64,000 nucleotides of DNA from assembly GCA_038030265.1 (NCBI GenBank), contig CM075939.1:9963253-10027252 (forward strand), read 5' to 3'. A program made the position numbers and the translations under genes. Positions within the stretch are counted from its first letter, which is position 1. Each line of letters opens with the position of its first letter. This document shows positions 24,390 to 35,599 of the stretch, one piece after another. This DNA comes from Corythucha ciliata. Its lineage: Eukaryota > Arthropoda > Insecta > Hemiptera > Tingidae. The notes under the pieces were generated by a model. The model was not told where the DNA came from and did no database searches. It saw only the letters and a program-made list of their open reading frames with translations.

Positions 24390-24990
24390 AAAAAGCGCAT
24401 ATTCGCGGCTGAAATTGAGAAAAATCGCCAATTTAAGGCAATAGTTGAAAACCCCGATAATTCGCTGGTAAAACTGAGAAAAATCGCTCATGCATAGCGT
24501 ATGGTGAACCAAATAAATCCTATTACGTGGCTATTATTGAGGAAAATACTTGAGAAAAACTGGAATGGTTTCAGCCAAACATTAAAAAAGTGATAATTCC
24601 CTTCTAAAAAAAATTGAAAAAATCTCTTATTTACTGCTAAAATTGAGGAAAATGCAAACTCGTGTAAAATTAAGAAACATCACTCTATAAAACTCTATTT
24701 CACTCATGGGATAAAAACTCTATTTTGCTGCCTAAAGTTAAGAAAATGCGCAAATTCATAGCCATGAGAGTGAGGGGGTGGGGCAAAACCGCTAATGCGC
24801 TGAACTTGAGAAGAACGATACACGCTGCCAAAATTGAGAAAAGCGCTAATTTGCGGTTAAAGTTGACAAAAAAAGCGCTCATTAATGGCTAAAATTGAGA
24901 AATTCGCGGCTTAAACTGGTCATAAGCGCTAATTGGCGGATAGAAAAGGGAAAATAGCGGTAATTCGTGGTTATAATATGTAAAAGGCTT
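24390..24990. repeat. Short-period array, family D, opposite strand
   Basis: Units of AAAATTGAGAAAA + GCGCTAATTCGCGGCT, the reverse complement of the arrays at 8630 and 17470. Confidence 0.75.
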
Positions 24991-25205
24991 AGTAAAATTA
25001 TACCTGTGTCTTGTTAATACAGAGACTTAGGGGCTAGGGGCCTCTTGGAGATTTCCGCCCCAGGCCCCGATTGGGCGGGAGAAGAAAGGGTGACGGGGGT
25101 AGTCGAGAACTCATGCCCAGAGTGGCACCGGCCACGCAGAGTTCCGAGAAATAATGGCCCTGGGTGGGATTTACCTATGCTCATTGCTCCCTCTGTGCCT
25201 CCCAA

Positions 25206-25284
25206 GGGCGTCACCGTGGCGCAATTGGCAGCGCATTGGACTAGCATTCCAGATGTTGCGGGTTCAAATCCCGAGGTGAGGTCC
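25206..25284 (+). tRNA. tRNA-like sequence (AGC anticodon position), probably a pseudogene or SINE head
   Basis: It shows an A-box-like TGGCGCAATTGG and a B box GGTTCAAATCC, a 5-bp anticodon stem (TTGGA/TCCAG) around a loop with AGC at the anticodon position, and a T stem with 4 of 5 pairs. The acceptor ends pair as a 10-bp helix with one mismatch, but there is an extra base before position 8, so the fold is not canonical. By anticodon it would be alanine. The irregular acceptor suggests a tRNA-derived repeat rather than a working gene. Confidence 0.5.
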
Positions 25285-25289
25285 ACTCA

Positions 25290-28200
25290 AAGACGGGGGG
25301 AGTTGGACGTGTTATTCTTTGGCGTTGCGATACTGTATACAAACCCACCAATGAAAGATTCAGGAACTTTTATAACAAAAACGATGTTATAAGAACGGGT
25401 CATGTGGGAAATGGATCGGACTACGGTCGTTGAAGTGGAGGGTGTACAGTGTGATTTGAGTAATTCAACCAGTCTCGTTCAAAGTGCTGACGGCCCAGCA
25501 CTTCGTCGAAGTGGTGGAAAATGAGCGTCCCGCGTCGCACCTAGCACCTATAAGGGGACGTTACAACTTCTCAAAAGGGACAAAAATGAGAGTTTCACGA
25601 CGTCGCTGGTTTACGCCAGATTTCACGGAGAAACTGCGAGGCGGCCGCCAGCTCCACTTTGAAATTATCAAACTCTAGATGGAAATGAAGGGGAAAAATA
25701 TGATCCCCTTCCCACGCCATTCCACTTTTATGAGCTTCATGTGTGAATGCCTCAACAGACATTGTCGTAAATCATTCTGACAGTATCAAACAATATCTTC
25801 CGCCCTTGCCGCCGCCTCTTCTAATTACTCGCTCGCGGTATACATTTCGGCGGGCTCTTCTTACACATCCATCTGCAACTAATTACTTTATGCAAATCAT
25901 CCAAGAAGTTGAAGTCAGTGCCTTTTCCTTTAGCCTCCATCAACCATTCCAGGAAAAACTCGTGATAGAACTTTCCATAAGGGCACGTTGGCAGGAGGAA
26001 GTTGACACGTCAGGGCGTTAAATTTAATCAACTCGTTGTTAATGAGTCTTACTTTTGAAACAATTTTGCCCTTCTTCGAATTAGATTTTAAAATTGCCGA
26101 GGCCTACTGAGTTTTAAACGTCAAAATCGTGTCATTTTATTTATTATTTAAAGATAATGGGCACACGTCACCAGTGAACCAGAATTGGGAATGGTTCCTA
26201 CACCCTCTGGGGGGATTAAGGTTGTACGGGTGAGAAGGAGGGGGTATTCAGCGATCATTAGTTTGCTTGATGGTGCAAGGAGGAGTGTTACGTGATAGAT
26301 AAGTTATCTGTTCCCTTCAACCTTTAAACTCACGGAGGAAAATCCACTCTTCTCAACCCCCACCCCTCACTATTCACTCACCGCCATCATCACTTTACTC
26401 GGAACAACATTGCCATTGCGTGGCGGAAGATGCCTTTCCCGCCACCACCGCGTACCGCAAGCTAATAAACGTAATTACAGCCGGCGAGACTCTCTCTCTC
26501 TCTTCACAATATCTTTGCCAGCGTCTTCCAATTTACGTTCAGTGCCTAAGATCAATCATGCGGAAGCACACAATTCTACCCTCAGATGAGGAATTCAATA
26601 GGAACGAAAAGCGAAGCGCACCCGTGCAGGGAGGGGGTATATTATCAATCTAACTCTAAATCAAATGTCAACATCTCGCTTTATAATTAATTTAAATCAA
26701 AATTAAATTCGATCAGATAAGTGCCAATAGTGTTCAGGAGTGATTATTGAAATGAAATTATAGAAGATTTCATCCAATCAAATCAAACGGAGGGATAACG
26801 TCTGTTTATAATCTTCGCCTCTCACCAACCTCCTGAACTTCGTCAAGATCATTTTTATTGTTCATTAAGGCTGACAATAACTTGTTGGAATAATAGGAAA
26901 GACAGTCACAGTCAGAGGGTGGATTAGTTCTGCGACAAGGAAGAGGAGGTCAAAAAGAGGCCTTTAACAATCGCCCTTGAAGGCAATCAACGTCTTTTCT
27001 TGTTGCCTCTTTTCACTACACTCCCCTTCCCTCGCGCAACCCTCAATGAATGGAGGAGTCGACGCGTTTCAGTTCGTCCTGGCTTCCATCCCTATGAATG
27101 TTCTCTTTTGAAAAAGGGACTTCATTTTAGAAAGTTATCCTCCTTCAATCCGTCAGACAAGTCCCTTACGGCTATTCTACGACTTCGCTCAAGAATAGTG
27201 TCTCTCTGCTGAAAAGAGTCCTTCAATTTCATTCATTTCTGTTATTATCACAATACAACCCCCACCCAATGGTTGAAGAATTTTATTAATAACGTTCTAC
27301 AGAAAGAATTCGTTTTAAATGTACAAGTGCGGAATACTTCAGGACTTTTGAATAAAGTTTTCATGAACGTCAAAACATTGAGACGATCATTACAATTCAA
27401 AGCGTTGCTTACAGCGATGAAGGGTCAAGGCTTTCCTGATTACACAGTGTAAAGGCCTTGTTTCCAACCCTGGCTAGAAAGTGGTAAATGAGAAGGCAAT
27501 CAATTCACCGTTTCATAGTTCCCCCCACCCCCATACCACAACACCATTTGTACTATACGCCTTGAAACTACCCCGGTGCTGCAAAGTGTAATCGGTTCAT
27601 AACTATGCGCCCCGCCGGTTCAAACTTCCAAGGTATATTGTTTGGCTTCATTAGGCGGTTTATTTAAGAGAGGGAGGGCTTTCCTGACACACATCTATAT
27701 AATAGCCTATCACATTGCTAACGAGAATTACCCTCGCGACAAGTTAGCAAGTATAAATTTGTCTGTTTCCCTGAAAATTGCTATTTACGTTAAAAAAAAA
27801 GAAAAAAAGCTCCTCCAGCGCCCGGATGCGTATCTACAATCGCCCTACGAGTTCAACTCGTTTCGATAGCCGACCGAAAGAATTATAGGCCCTGAAACAT
27901 GCAATTTCGCTTAAATTATTAGAACGTGAAACTTTGTGCCTGAAAACAAACAAAAAAAAAAACAAAATTTTGTCAACTGCCTCGGGGGATAAATTACTCA
28001 TCAGTGGGAATTTCATTGGTTCATTAATATAGACGTTTTCAAAACATACGCAATCGTGTTTTTATTGAGTGTTTTCAAGGAAGAAGGTTACCAGTGTCTA
28101 CGACCGAGTTGTCATTTTTGTGTGTTGATAACATTGAAATTGAACGTCTAATAATTTTTTTTTAAAGTAAGTAAGCAAATTATTCAGCACATTTTTAATT

Positions 28201-28860
28201 ACTAATTAGATTCATTTGTGGGGTTCAGCTCTTTAGAACGGTTAAGTTTCAATGAAAACACCACTGGAAAAGTCAATTCTTCATCGGCCTACTGAGCCAC
28301 TCTTTACAAATGATTTTTGTTTACGTTGAGGAAAGAAAACGTTGAATATTGTGGTGTTTCGCTAAAATAAGTTGACTCACCGTCGTGTTGAGATGAAGAC
28401 GAGGGATGAATGCCGGCCGAGAGAGCGTTTACCGGATTCCCGTTTCACACGATTTGAGCAACTATTTTTAGCGAGGACACTTTGGGGGACGTTAATTTAC
28501 GATACGTTGACAATGTGACACAACCATCGTCGTATACATAGACTTCTACTCAAACACTGCTCTTCGTTCTCTATCTCTATATTTCTTTTTGGGCAAAGGA
28601 CATTTTTCTTTCTATCATGATACGAGCTGGGTAGTACCCCCTCCAGGCTAATTAGGAGATACCTTATTGCTGTGATAATTCATTGGCTTATACACCGCCC
28701 ACCCAAAATGGTATTTTCATTAGAGAATAAAGTTAAGGCCTACGAAGCAGCATAATAAATTAGATAACAAGAAGAAATAATATTCTATAGTAATAATCAA
28801 CTTTATGATACGAATTTTAAATTATACATTTGCTAAATTTTCAACAATACATTGACGCGG
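25290..28860. other. Gene-free stretch
   Basis: No supported gene over 3.5 kb. There is a little family C-like sequence near 27885-27940 and simple pyrimidine-rich stretches. Confidence 0.5.
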
Positions 28861-30760
28861 TGTGGCTTAATGGTGGTCGTTCGGACGACCCGAAGATGAG
28901 GGTTGAAGATGCAAGAAATCAACGGTCGCCACCTGTTGTTTGCTTTGGGTAACAGGCCCCAATATATTCTCAATGTAATACAACTGATTTACAATTTTTG
29001 ATTTGGAAAACATAATAACAATTCTCTTCTTTAACGGTTTCCGGGCGTTCCGGTGCAAGGAGCTCGCGACTGTCGGTCTAGTAGCGTCCCTTCGCGCTGT
29101 TGCAGATCCTCTTGTCGGGCTAACGGTCCTTTAGCGTCCCTTGGTGTTGTCCGCAGTGTCTTCTTCGCCGAGTTCGGCAAGGACCGGGAAAGGTTCGGAC
29201 AGGATCGGTCTTACTCGATGAATTCTGGGGCAGACACAAGTGTCGCTAAGCCCCGTAGTATCTATCGAGTTCCACCGGGGGTGAGGGAACGAATAAAAAA
29301 AATAACCGGAGTCTTCTCTACGGTCTGGCACGGATGCCTATCGGTGGTCAGGTCCACAATAGGATTTCCCTTCGACAAGCGTCCGGAGTCTTCTCAACGG
29401 ATATGTCGAGCTTGGAAGGTTCCCGCAAGGTTATCCTGCCGGTCCGATTGTATATATGCGTCAAGTGTCTGACGACTTTAACAGTGACGGTCTAATCCAC
29501 AATAGGGTTGCCCTTCAATCACAATAGGGTGTCCACTTCAACAAGCGTCCGGAGTCTTCTCAACGGAATAGAGCTTGGAAGGTTCCCGTAAGGTTATCCG
29601 CACCACTGGTCAGAAAAAAGAAAAAACACACTGGCTAGGGGTAGCCTTTCGGGCTAACGGTCCGTTAGCGTCCCTTGTTGTTGTCCGCAGCGTCTTCTTC
29701 GCTGAGTTCGGCAAGGACAGGGAAAGGTTCGGACAGGATCGGTCTTACTCGATGAATTCTGCGGCAGAAACAAGTGTCACTAAGCCCCGTAGTATCTATC
29801 AAGCTCCACCGAGGTTGAGGGAACGAATAAAAATAATAACCGGAGTCTTCTCTACGGTCTGGCACGGATGCCTATCGGTGGTCAGGTCCACAATAGGGTT
29901 TCCCTTCGACAAGCGTCCGGAGTCTTCTCAACGGATATGTTGAGCTTGGAAGGTTCGCGTAGGGTTATCCGGCTGTTCGTTTGATCTATGCGTCAAGTTA
30001 CTGACGACTTGAAATAATGACAGTCTAATCCCCAATAGGGTTTCCCTTCAACAAGTGTCCGGAGTCGTCTCAACGGAGTAGAGCTTGGAAGGTTCCCGTA
30101 ACGTTATCCGTCTAAATTGCTTGGATCTATGCGTCAAGTTTATGATGACTTGAGCCGGGTAAGAGGCCTCGATCAGGGCCAGCCTTATACCAACCGGTCA
30201 GGATCGAATCACTGAGGGGTCGGAAAGGTTCCCAATAGGCTTTGCCCGTTGATGCCTTGGTAGGGTGAGACGTCACGAGCGGTCAAGAGTCGTCTCAATT
30301 GACCGCTGGACGTTTTCCCGTACGGCGTGATTTTTGGTGAGCGATCCTTCGCTTCGGGAAGACGGCGTCGTCGCTGTAGTACTCCCGGATCGTCGTGGGT
30401 CCTGGAGTTCCCAGTCGTTGAAGCCGCTGGAGGGTCGTACTATTTCCCAGTCGAGTAGTCCGTTCGCAGGCTGAAGATCTGGTCCAGGTTGCAGGGGTGT
30501 TTCCCGTTTGACTTCTCGACTTGAAGTGATTTCTCGAGTGCCGGTGCTCTGGTTATATAGTCAGTGGGTGGTTTCCGCCTACTCCCACCCGTTCGGGTTG
30601 CTCAGTGGGTTGACCCCCCCCCACAGGGTGGGTGGTTCCCTTTCCGACTTTTCCCCCACCTGGAGGGCTCCTTTTTTTTGTGTAGGAATCCCTTGGAAAT
30701 TTTCCCTGGGGTGGGCGACTTGACTAATTAATTGTTTGCGGTGTTAATCACCCGACGTCA
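28860..30760 (-). repeat. GC-rich reiterated block, candidate LTR of the adjacent BEL/Pao element
   Basis: GC-rich DNA directly downstream of the Pao pol (read on the minus strand). A segment of about 330 bp at 29108-29445 is repeated at 29652-29990. Within and after these, the phrase GTCCGGAGTCTTCTCAACGG or its close variants recurs about four times (29382, 29547, 29919, 30058). Position next to pol fits a long 3' LTR with internal reiterations, but I could not define TG/CA ends or a second LTR. Confidence 0.5.
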
Positions 30761-30764
30761 ACAT

Positions 30765-33110
30765 TCAGAATAAATTATTAGAACTAAAGGTGACTAGTAA
30801 GACTTGATTGAGATTAGAATCGTTGTCGGGGACAACTGGCATAAGTTTGGCTACAGGCCGAGTGTACACCCCTCGGGCTGTTCTAACTTTAGCGGACCGG
30901 GGAATTCCGTCATGGCTTTCATAGAGTTTGAGCACACGTCCCAGAGGCCAACCGAATGGTTTGGTGTCATCTTTACGGATGAGCACTAGTTCCCCTGCCG
31001 CAGGGGTTCTCCGGGCTTTCGTCCTCTGAATAATCGTATTTTGGTATTCGGACGACCACCTTTTCCATATTTCCTGGACAGTCTTTTGAACCACTTGCCA
31101 TCTGGATAAGTAGTTAGGTGAAACATCAAGTAAGGAGGGCTCAGGAGGGCAGACCAAGGGAGCTCCAACTAGAAAATGGCCCGGAATTAAGAAGTCGACA
31201 TCAACGTCGGGGTAATCAGCGTTGAGACAAAGGGGCCTGCTATTCAATACGCCTTCAATGCGGACCAAAACAGTTGAGAGTTCCTCATACGTTAGTTTAT
31301 GATTGGCTATGCTGCGGAACAAAAGACGTTTGATCGATTTAACGGCTGCCTCCCGTAGGCCGCCCATCCACGGAGCTTCCGGGAGGTTGAAAATATATTC
31401 AACTGAATTTGAGGCCAAGCATGAACCAATTTCCGGCTCGTTATCCTTCAGAGCTTTGATTATTTCCTTTTGCTCGTTCGACGTACCCACAAAATTGAGT
31501 CCCCGATCACAATAGAGGCGTTCGCACACGCCTCGGCGAGAAATAAAACGGTCCAACGCTGTTTTGAACGAAGCGGAGGACAAATCTGTAGTAAGTTCGA
31601 TGTGAACGGCTTTCACACACATACAAACGAACACACAAATGTACGCCTTGGAGATTCTCGCGTTTCGTCGATTGTGTTCTTCAATTAACAGGGGTCCTGC
31701 CATGTCGAAGCCTGTATGTAAGAAGGCTCAAGCCGGAGTAACTCTGTCTTTGGGCAGACCTCCCATAGTTGGATGGAAGCAGGTGATAGTAATCACACAG
31801 TAAGGTAGCAAGGCGAGACTTCGAACATAGTAGAATTGGCTGCTTCGCGTTGAAAGCCATCGGCGCCTGACTAAGCCTGCCGCTCACTCTCAGGAAACCA
31901 TCTCTGTCCAAGAATGGGGAGAACTTAAGTAAACGTTTAGATACGTTTGTACCGTTTTTTAGTGCAGTGATGTCACTTGAAAAGTCTTCCCATTGGGCAG
32001 TTTTTACGCAGAGTGACAGAGCTGAGCGAAGTTCAGCAGAAGTGTCAAGCACCCGGTGCGCCGAGCAGAAGAGAGAATTGGTAATGAATCGCAGGCTCCA
32101 AGCCACAATCCTTTGAAGTTTGCTTAAGGATGAGTAATTATGGCTCAACTGGAACAGAATACGTTCGTTAGCGGAAGACTCGTCGCAGTTGGGCAATGTC
32201 GTTAACACAGAAACCTCTTTCACCTTCGGGAGAGCAGATACGTCCAGAATGTTCGGAGAGTTCATTGGCCAAGACTTTATAGGGAAACGCAAAAACCTTG
32301 GACCTTACCACCACATTTCCGTTGAAACCATATCAGTTGGAAGAAACCCACGCGATGCGCAGTCTGCGGCATTTTCCGCTGACGAAATATGATGCCATTG
32401 AGAAACCTGCGTGACGTCCAATATGTTTACGACCCGATCCGATGTTTACGACTCAAAACGTACGTTTTGAGTTTATGAGGAGGCGTTTGGAGCCAAGAGA
32501 GAACCACTTGCGAGTCGGTGAACAAATAAACTTCTCTGACCTCAAGTCGACGTAGGAGAGCAGAAAGCGACATTAAGAGTTTCGAGAGTAGGAGAGCTCC
32601 GTTGAGTTCCAACCGAGGAATCGTTTGTACTTTGAGGGGAGCAACTTTCGTTTTCGCCTTTATGAGTGTCACAGCGGCATTTTTTGAATCTTTCGCGACG
32701 GCAGAGCGTAGGTAAATCGCAGCGGCGTACCCATGGGAACTCGCATCGTACATTCCAATTAGATGAAATACGTTGGCTTGCAGGTTTTTACATAAGCGAG
32801 GGATCTCTATCAACCCCAATGACGGAATCTGTGACGCGAACCCCTCCCACATTGAGGCCACCTTTGAGCCCAAAGGTCCTGGAGAAAACACTTAGCCCAA
32901 AACACTACAGGGCTTATCCAACCCAGGGGATCCAAGATGGACGCAACATGTGACAAGACAGTTCGTTTTGTTTTGGCTAATTCTGGACTCAGCGTTTTAT
33001 AACTGAAGACGTCTTCGTTGGGTTCCCAAAACAAACCTACAATCGGAAAAATTTTCTTGTCGTTGGGCGTGATAGATAAGCCGGGTGCTCTGTGGTTCTC
33101 ATTGAAAAGA
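30765..33110 (-). pseudogene. BEL/Pao retrotransposon pol remnant (end of RT, RNase H, integrase, C-terminal domain)
   Basis: The reading order on the minus strand begins with the end of the reverse transcriptase around 33030 (RTVLSHVASILDPLGWISP). RNase H follows (LIGMYDASSHGYAAAIY; LFTDSQVVLSWL), then an integrase zinc-region remnant in 32292-31681. Next is an integrase core with Asp, Asp and Glu in TTDLSSASF, YCDRGLNFVG and MGGLREAAVKS. Last comes the usual C-terminal domain (FLVGAPLV, RWQVVQKTVQEIWKRW). The frame changes near 32880, 32435-32420 and 31750, so it is broken. Gag, protease and most of the RT are missing on the upstream side, where homology stops near 33110. Confidence 0.9.
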
Positions 33111-33539
33111 ATAATCAGGCGAAGATACTATAATAAGTTGGATATTTCTTCCTCCCAATTGGATAATTAGTTGTTTTATTTTTCTTTTATTGCAAATCGC
33201 TATTAATTTTGTAAAATTTGTTATTATAATAAGTCCCCTCTCAAGTCTCTGATTAATACTATTTTGTAATGAGCATGGAAACTTATTTTGAATTTCGTAC
33301 TCGGTCTGGTACACTCGGTGACCTGCCTGCAGCGATATCTATCAGTACCACTATACAAGTAAGTGCGGGAGCGTGAGATGTAAAAAAAGTTTTCGTTCGT
33401 TGATTCGTTGTCCCGTTAAGTCGTATCCCTTTCCGTTAAAAATGATGTCTGTCCGATCGACACCTCCGTCGCCGTCGTTTAAGAGGCTTCTCGTTACTTG
33501 AACGTACTAAAAAAGGACTTAAAACAACGTGAAGACTAG

Positions 33540-34277
33540 GGATGAAACCGGTTCTGGTTTTTAGCCCGGACCGGGCCCAGCAATTTTATTTCGATCCGGG
33601 CTGTGAATAATTCCGGTTTGGTCCGGTCTTCTTGTGAGGACCGGACCGAAAAAAGTCGTTCCTTAATTCGTATATGTATAGAGAAAAACAGAAGATTGTT
33701 ATGTGGACTCGTTTTATGCAGGAGCTGCGTGCTTCTGCGCGTGCTCTGCGTGCGTCACGAGTATGTTTAAATGGAATGCCGTGATGTACACAACCATCAA
33801 AGGGAGGATCGGAGACCTTTTAAAGGAGGGGGGGGGTATCGAAAACCCTCCGACAGAATAACACCTACTTCCATATCCAAATCCACCCTCCCCATACCAC
33901 TTTTCAGCGATTTCACTAGCTCTACTAGCCTATTAGGGGGCAATCCCGTTGTTACCCCAACTTATGGATCGGATGTAAACTTGCTGTAAATTTCCTCCCT
34001 TCAAAAGTGAAGCATTTTTGGGTAGAAAAGCCCACAAAATGCATGCATAGAGCTTGTGAGCCAGGGACTATTACTTTTATATACTTCGTTTCGATTTATT
34101 ATTTCGTGAACGTTTTCCAGCGATATTCTATTTAAGACCCAAATTAAAATCGGTCCTTTTCGGTCCGGTCCAAGTCCTTTTTTTTCGGTCCGGTCTTTGG
34201 TTCCGTCCGGTTCAGACGTTATTATTTTTCGGTCCGGTCTTCATCGAAAGACCGGACCGGACCGATTTCACCCCAAG
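33540..34277. mobile_element. Probable hAT-like non-autonomous element with CCGGACCGG-rich ends
   Basis: The left end AGGGATGAAACCGGTTCTGG and the right end ACCGGACCGATTTCACCCC are imperfect inverted repeats. Each is followed inward by repeated GGTCCGGTC / GACCGGACC motifs. The flanks TGAAGACT and GTAAGACT are similar but not identical 8-mers. The interior (33770-34080) has no credible gene and contains a decayed relative of the 5398-5526 element end. Confidence 0.5.
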
Positions 34278-34536
34278 TAAGACTCGAGATTCCCCTACAT
34301 AAAGTTTTGAACGTAACCGGCGTAAAATTTAATGTACCCATGCTCTTCGTGGCCATAGAGAATTATCTCTCGCCCAATGTTCGTGACATTTTTATTTACT
34401 GGATTTAGTCAATTTTTCCACACATGAACTTTGGTCATCCGGATTGCCAGATTTGGTTCAAAATTGGGTTTTATTCCCATGGGGTTTTCTTTTCACTTGT
34501 ATCCTTGTAATAGGTTAAGTTTCCTTTTACATCGAA

Positions 34537-34872
34537 ATGACTAGTTTTAAAAAAGACTGTTCGAAAGTCAAGTTCCTCTATTCGAGGGCTGAATTCCTAA
34601 GTACAGTCTTGAACTTGGAGGATCACGTCGCAGTTGAAATAAATGAGCTCGTCGGCAACAAATACCAAATTCAAGACCAGTACCTCGGTCTCATATCCCG
34701 AGAGGATAAAGAGAATGTAACGGACGAGGCTTTATACACCGAGTTGAACGCATATTTAAACACGCTGTACAAACTCGAGGCAAAAATTAGCATGGGTTTT
34801 CGTACCTCACCGGGCAACTCAACTTCCAGTTACAATGCCCCCACAGAGGACATCCATAGTGTAACGCCTTAA
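34537..34872 (+). pseudogene. Possible BEL/Pao gag N-terminal fragment
   Basis: A clean 111-codon frame from an ATG, with a helical charged composition (SRAEFLSTVLNLEDHVAVEI; ALYTELNAYLNTLYKLEAKI) like the N-terminal region of BEL/Pao Gag proteins. The frame then stops. The following 700 bp hold only broken fragments such as FEAIEGECIV that could be more gag. It is on the opposite strand from the pol at 30.8-33.1 kb, so it belongs to a different insertion or an inverted piece. It could also be a short host exon. Confidence 0.35.
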
Positions 34873-35599
34873 GAAGGGCGTTTTATTGAGCGAGAGTGAT
34901 ATGGAGAAAAGGAGCTCGATCCGGGAAATTATTCGCCACTCGGTGAGTGAATCCGGCGAGAATGGCCCGTTAGCGTCAACAAATCCTTGAGGAAACTGCT
35001 TGTTATCCACAACACGATCCTTCGTCGAGATTTAAGGGGAATCCTAACTTTAGGTCACTTTATCAGAATGAGATCACGTCGATGCTCAACAGTGGCCACC
35101 TCAAACAACTCGAAAACGTTTGTGTTTGAAGCCATAGAGGGCGAATGTATCGTATAAGTATGGCACTTGTGGAGTGATCAGCTAGTTAATGAATAGGATA
35201 GGATAATGTATGTGAGCGTACGTTGCTCAAAAATGTGTGAATAGAGAGCGTGTGTCATTCAAGAGAATGGAAACTTACTGCGAGTGATGATATAATATGT
35301 ATTATGCGTAGGAAGTGATAATTGAAAGGAACAGGTACCGCAAGCAAGGGCATCCGAACTCAACTCATCAACTGAACAGACTGAACTTGAATGAAGAAGA
35401 GTTCTTCTTCAGAAGAAGAAGAAAAATAGGAAGAAGGGCGTTCAAGGTACGACATTCCCCCACCTATCGTTGTTTAGGGCAAGGCGCTCTGAGGAAAAAA
35501 AGTTTTCTTGTGAATTATGTGTTTTTGCGATTCGGTAAATTTCGTTCCACGAAACAACAAGGCTAAAGGAGTAAACTCCAAAAATCTTCGTAAGTCAAG

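Noticed and set aside
25014..25286. Minus-strand frame containing GFEPATSGM
   Set aside because: This peptide is the usual antisense translation of a tRNA-like T arm and anticodon arm, not a protein.
29053..29943. Two similar plus-strand frames of 139 and 122 codons
   Set aside because: They arise because the GC-rich segment is duplicated; no protein family is recognisable and the block fits LTR-type DNA next to Pao pol.
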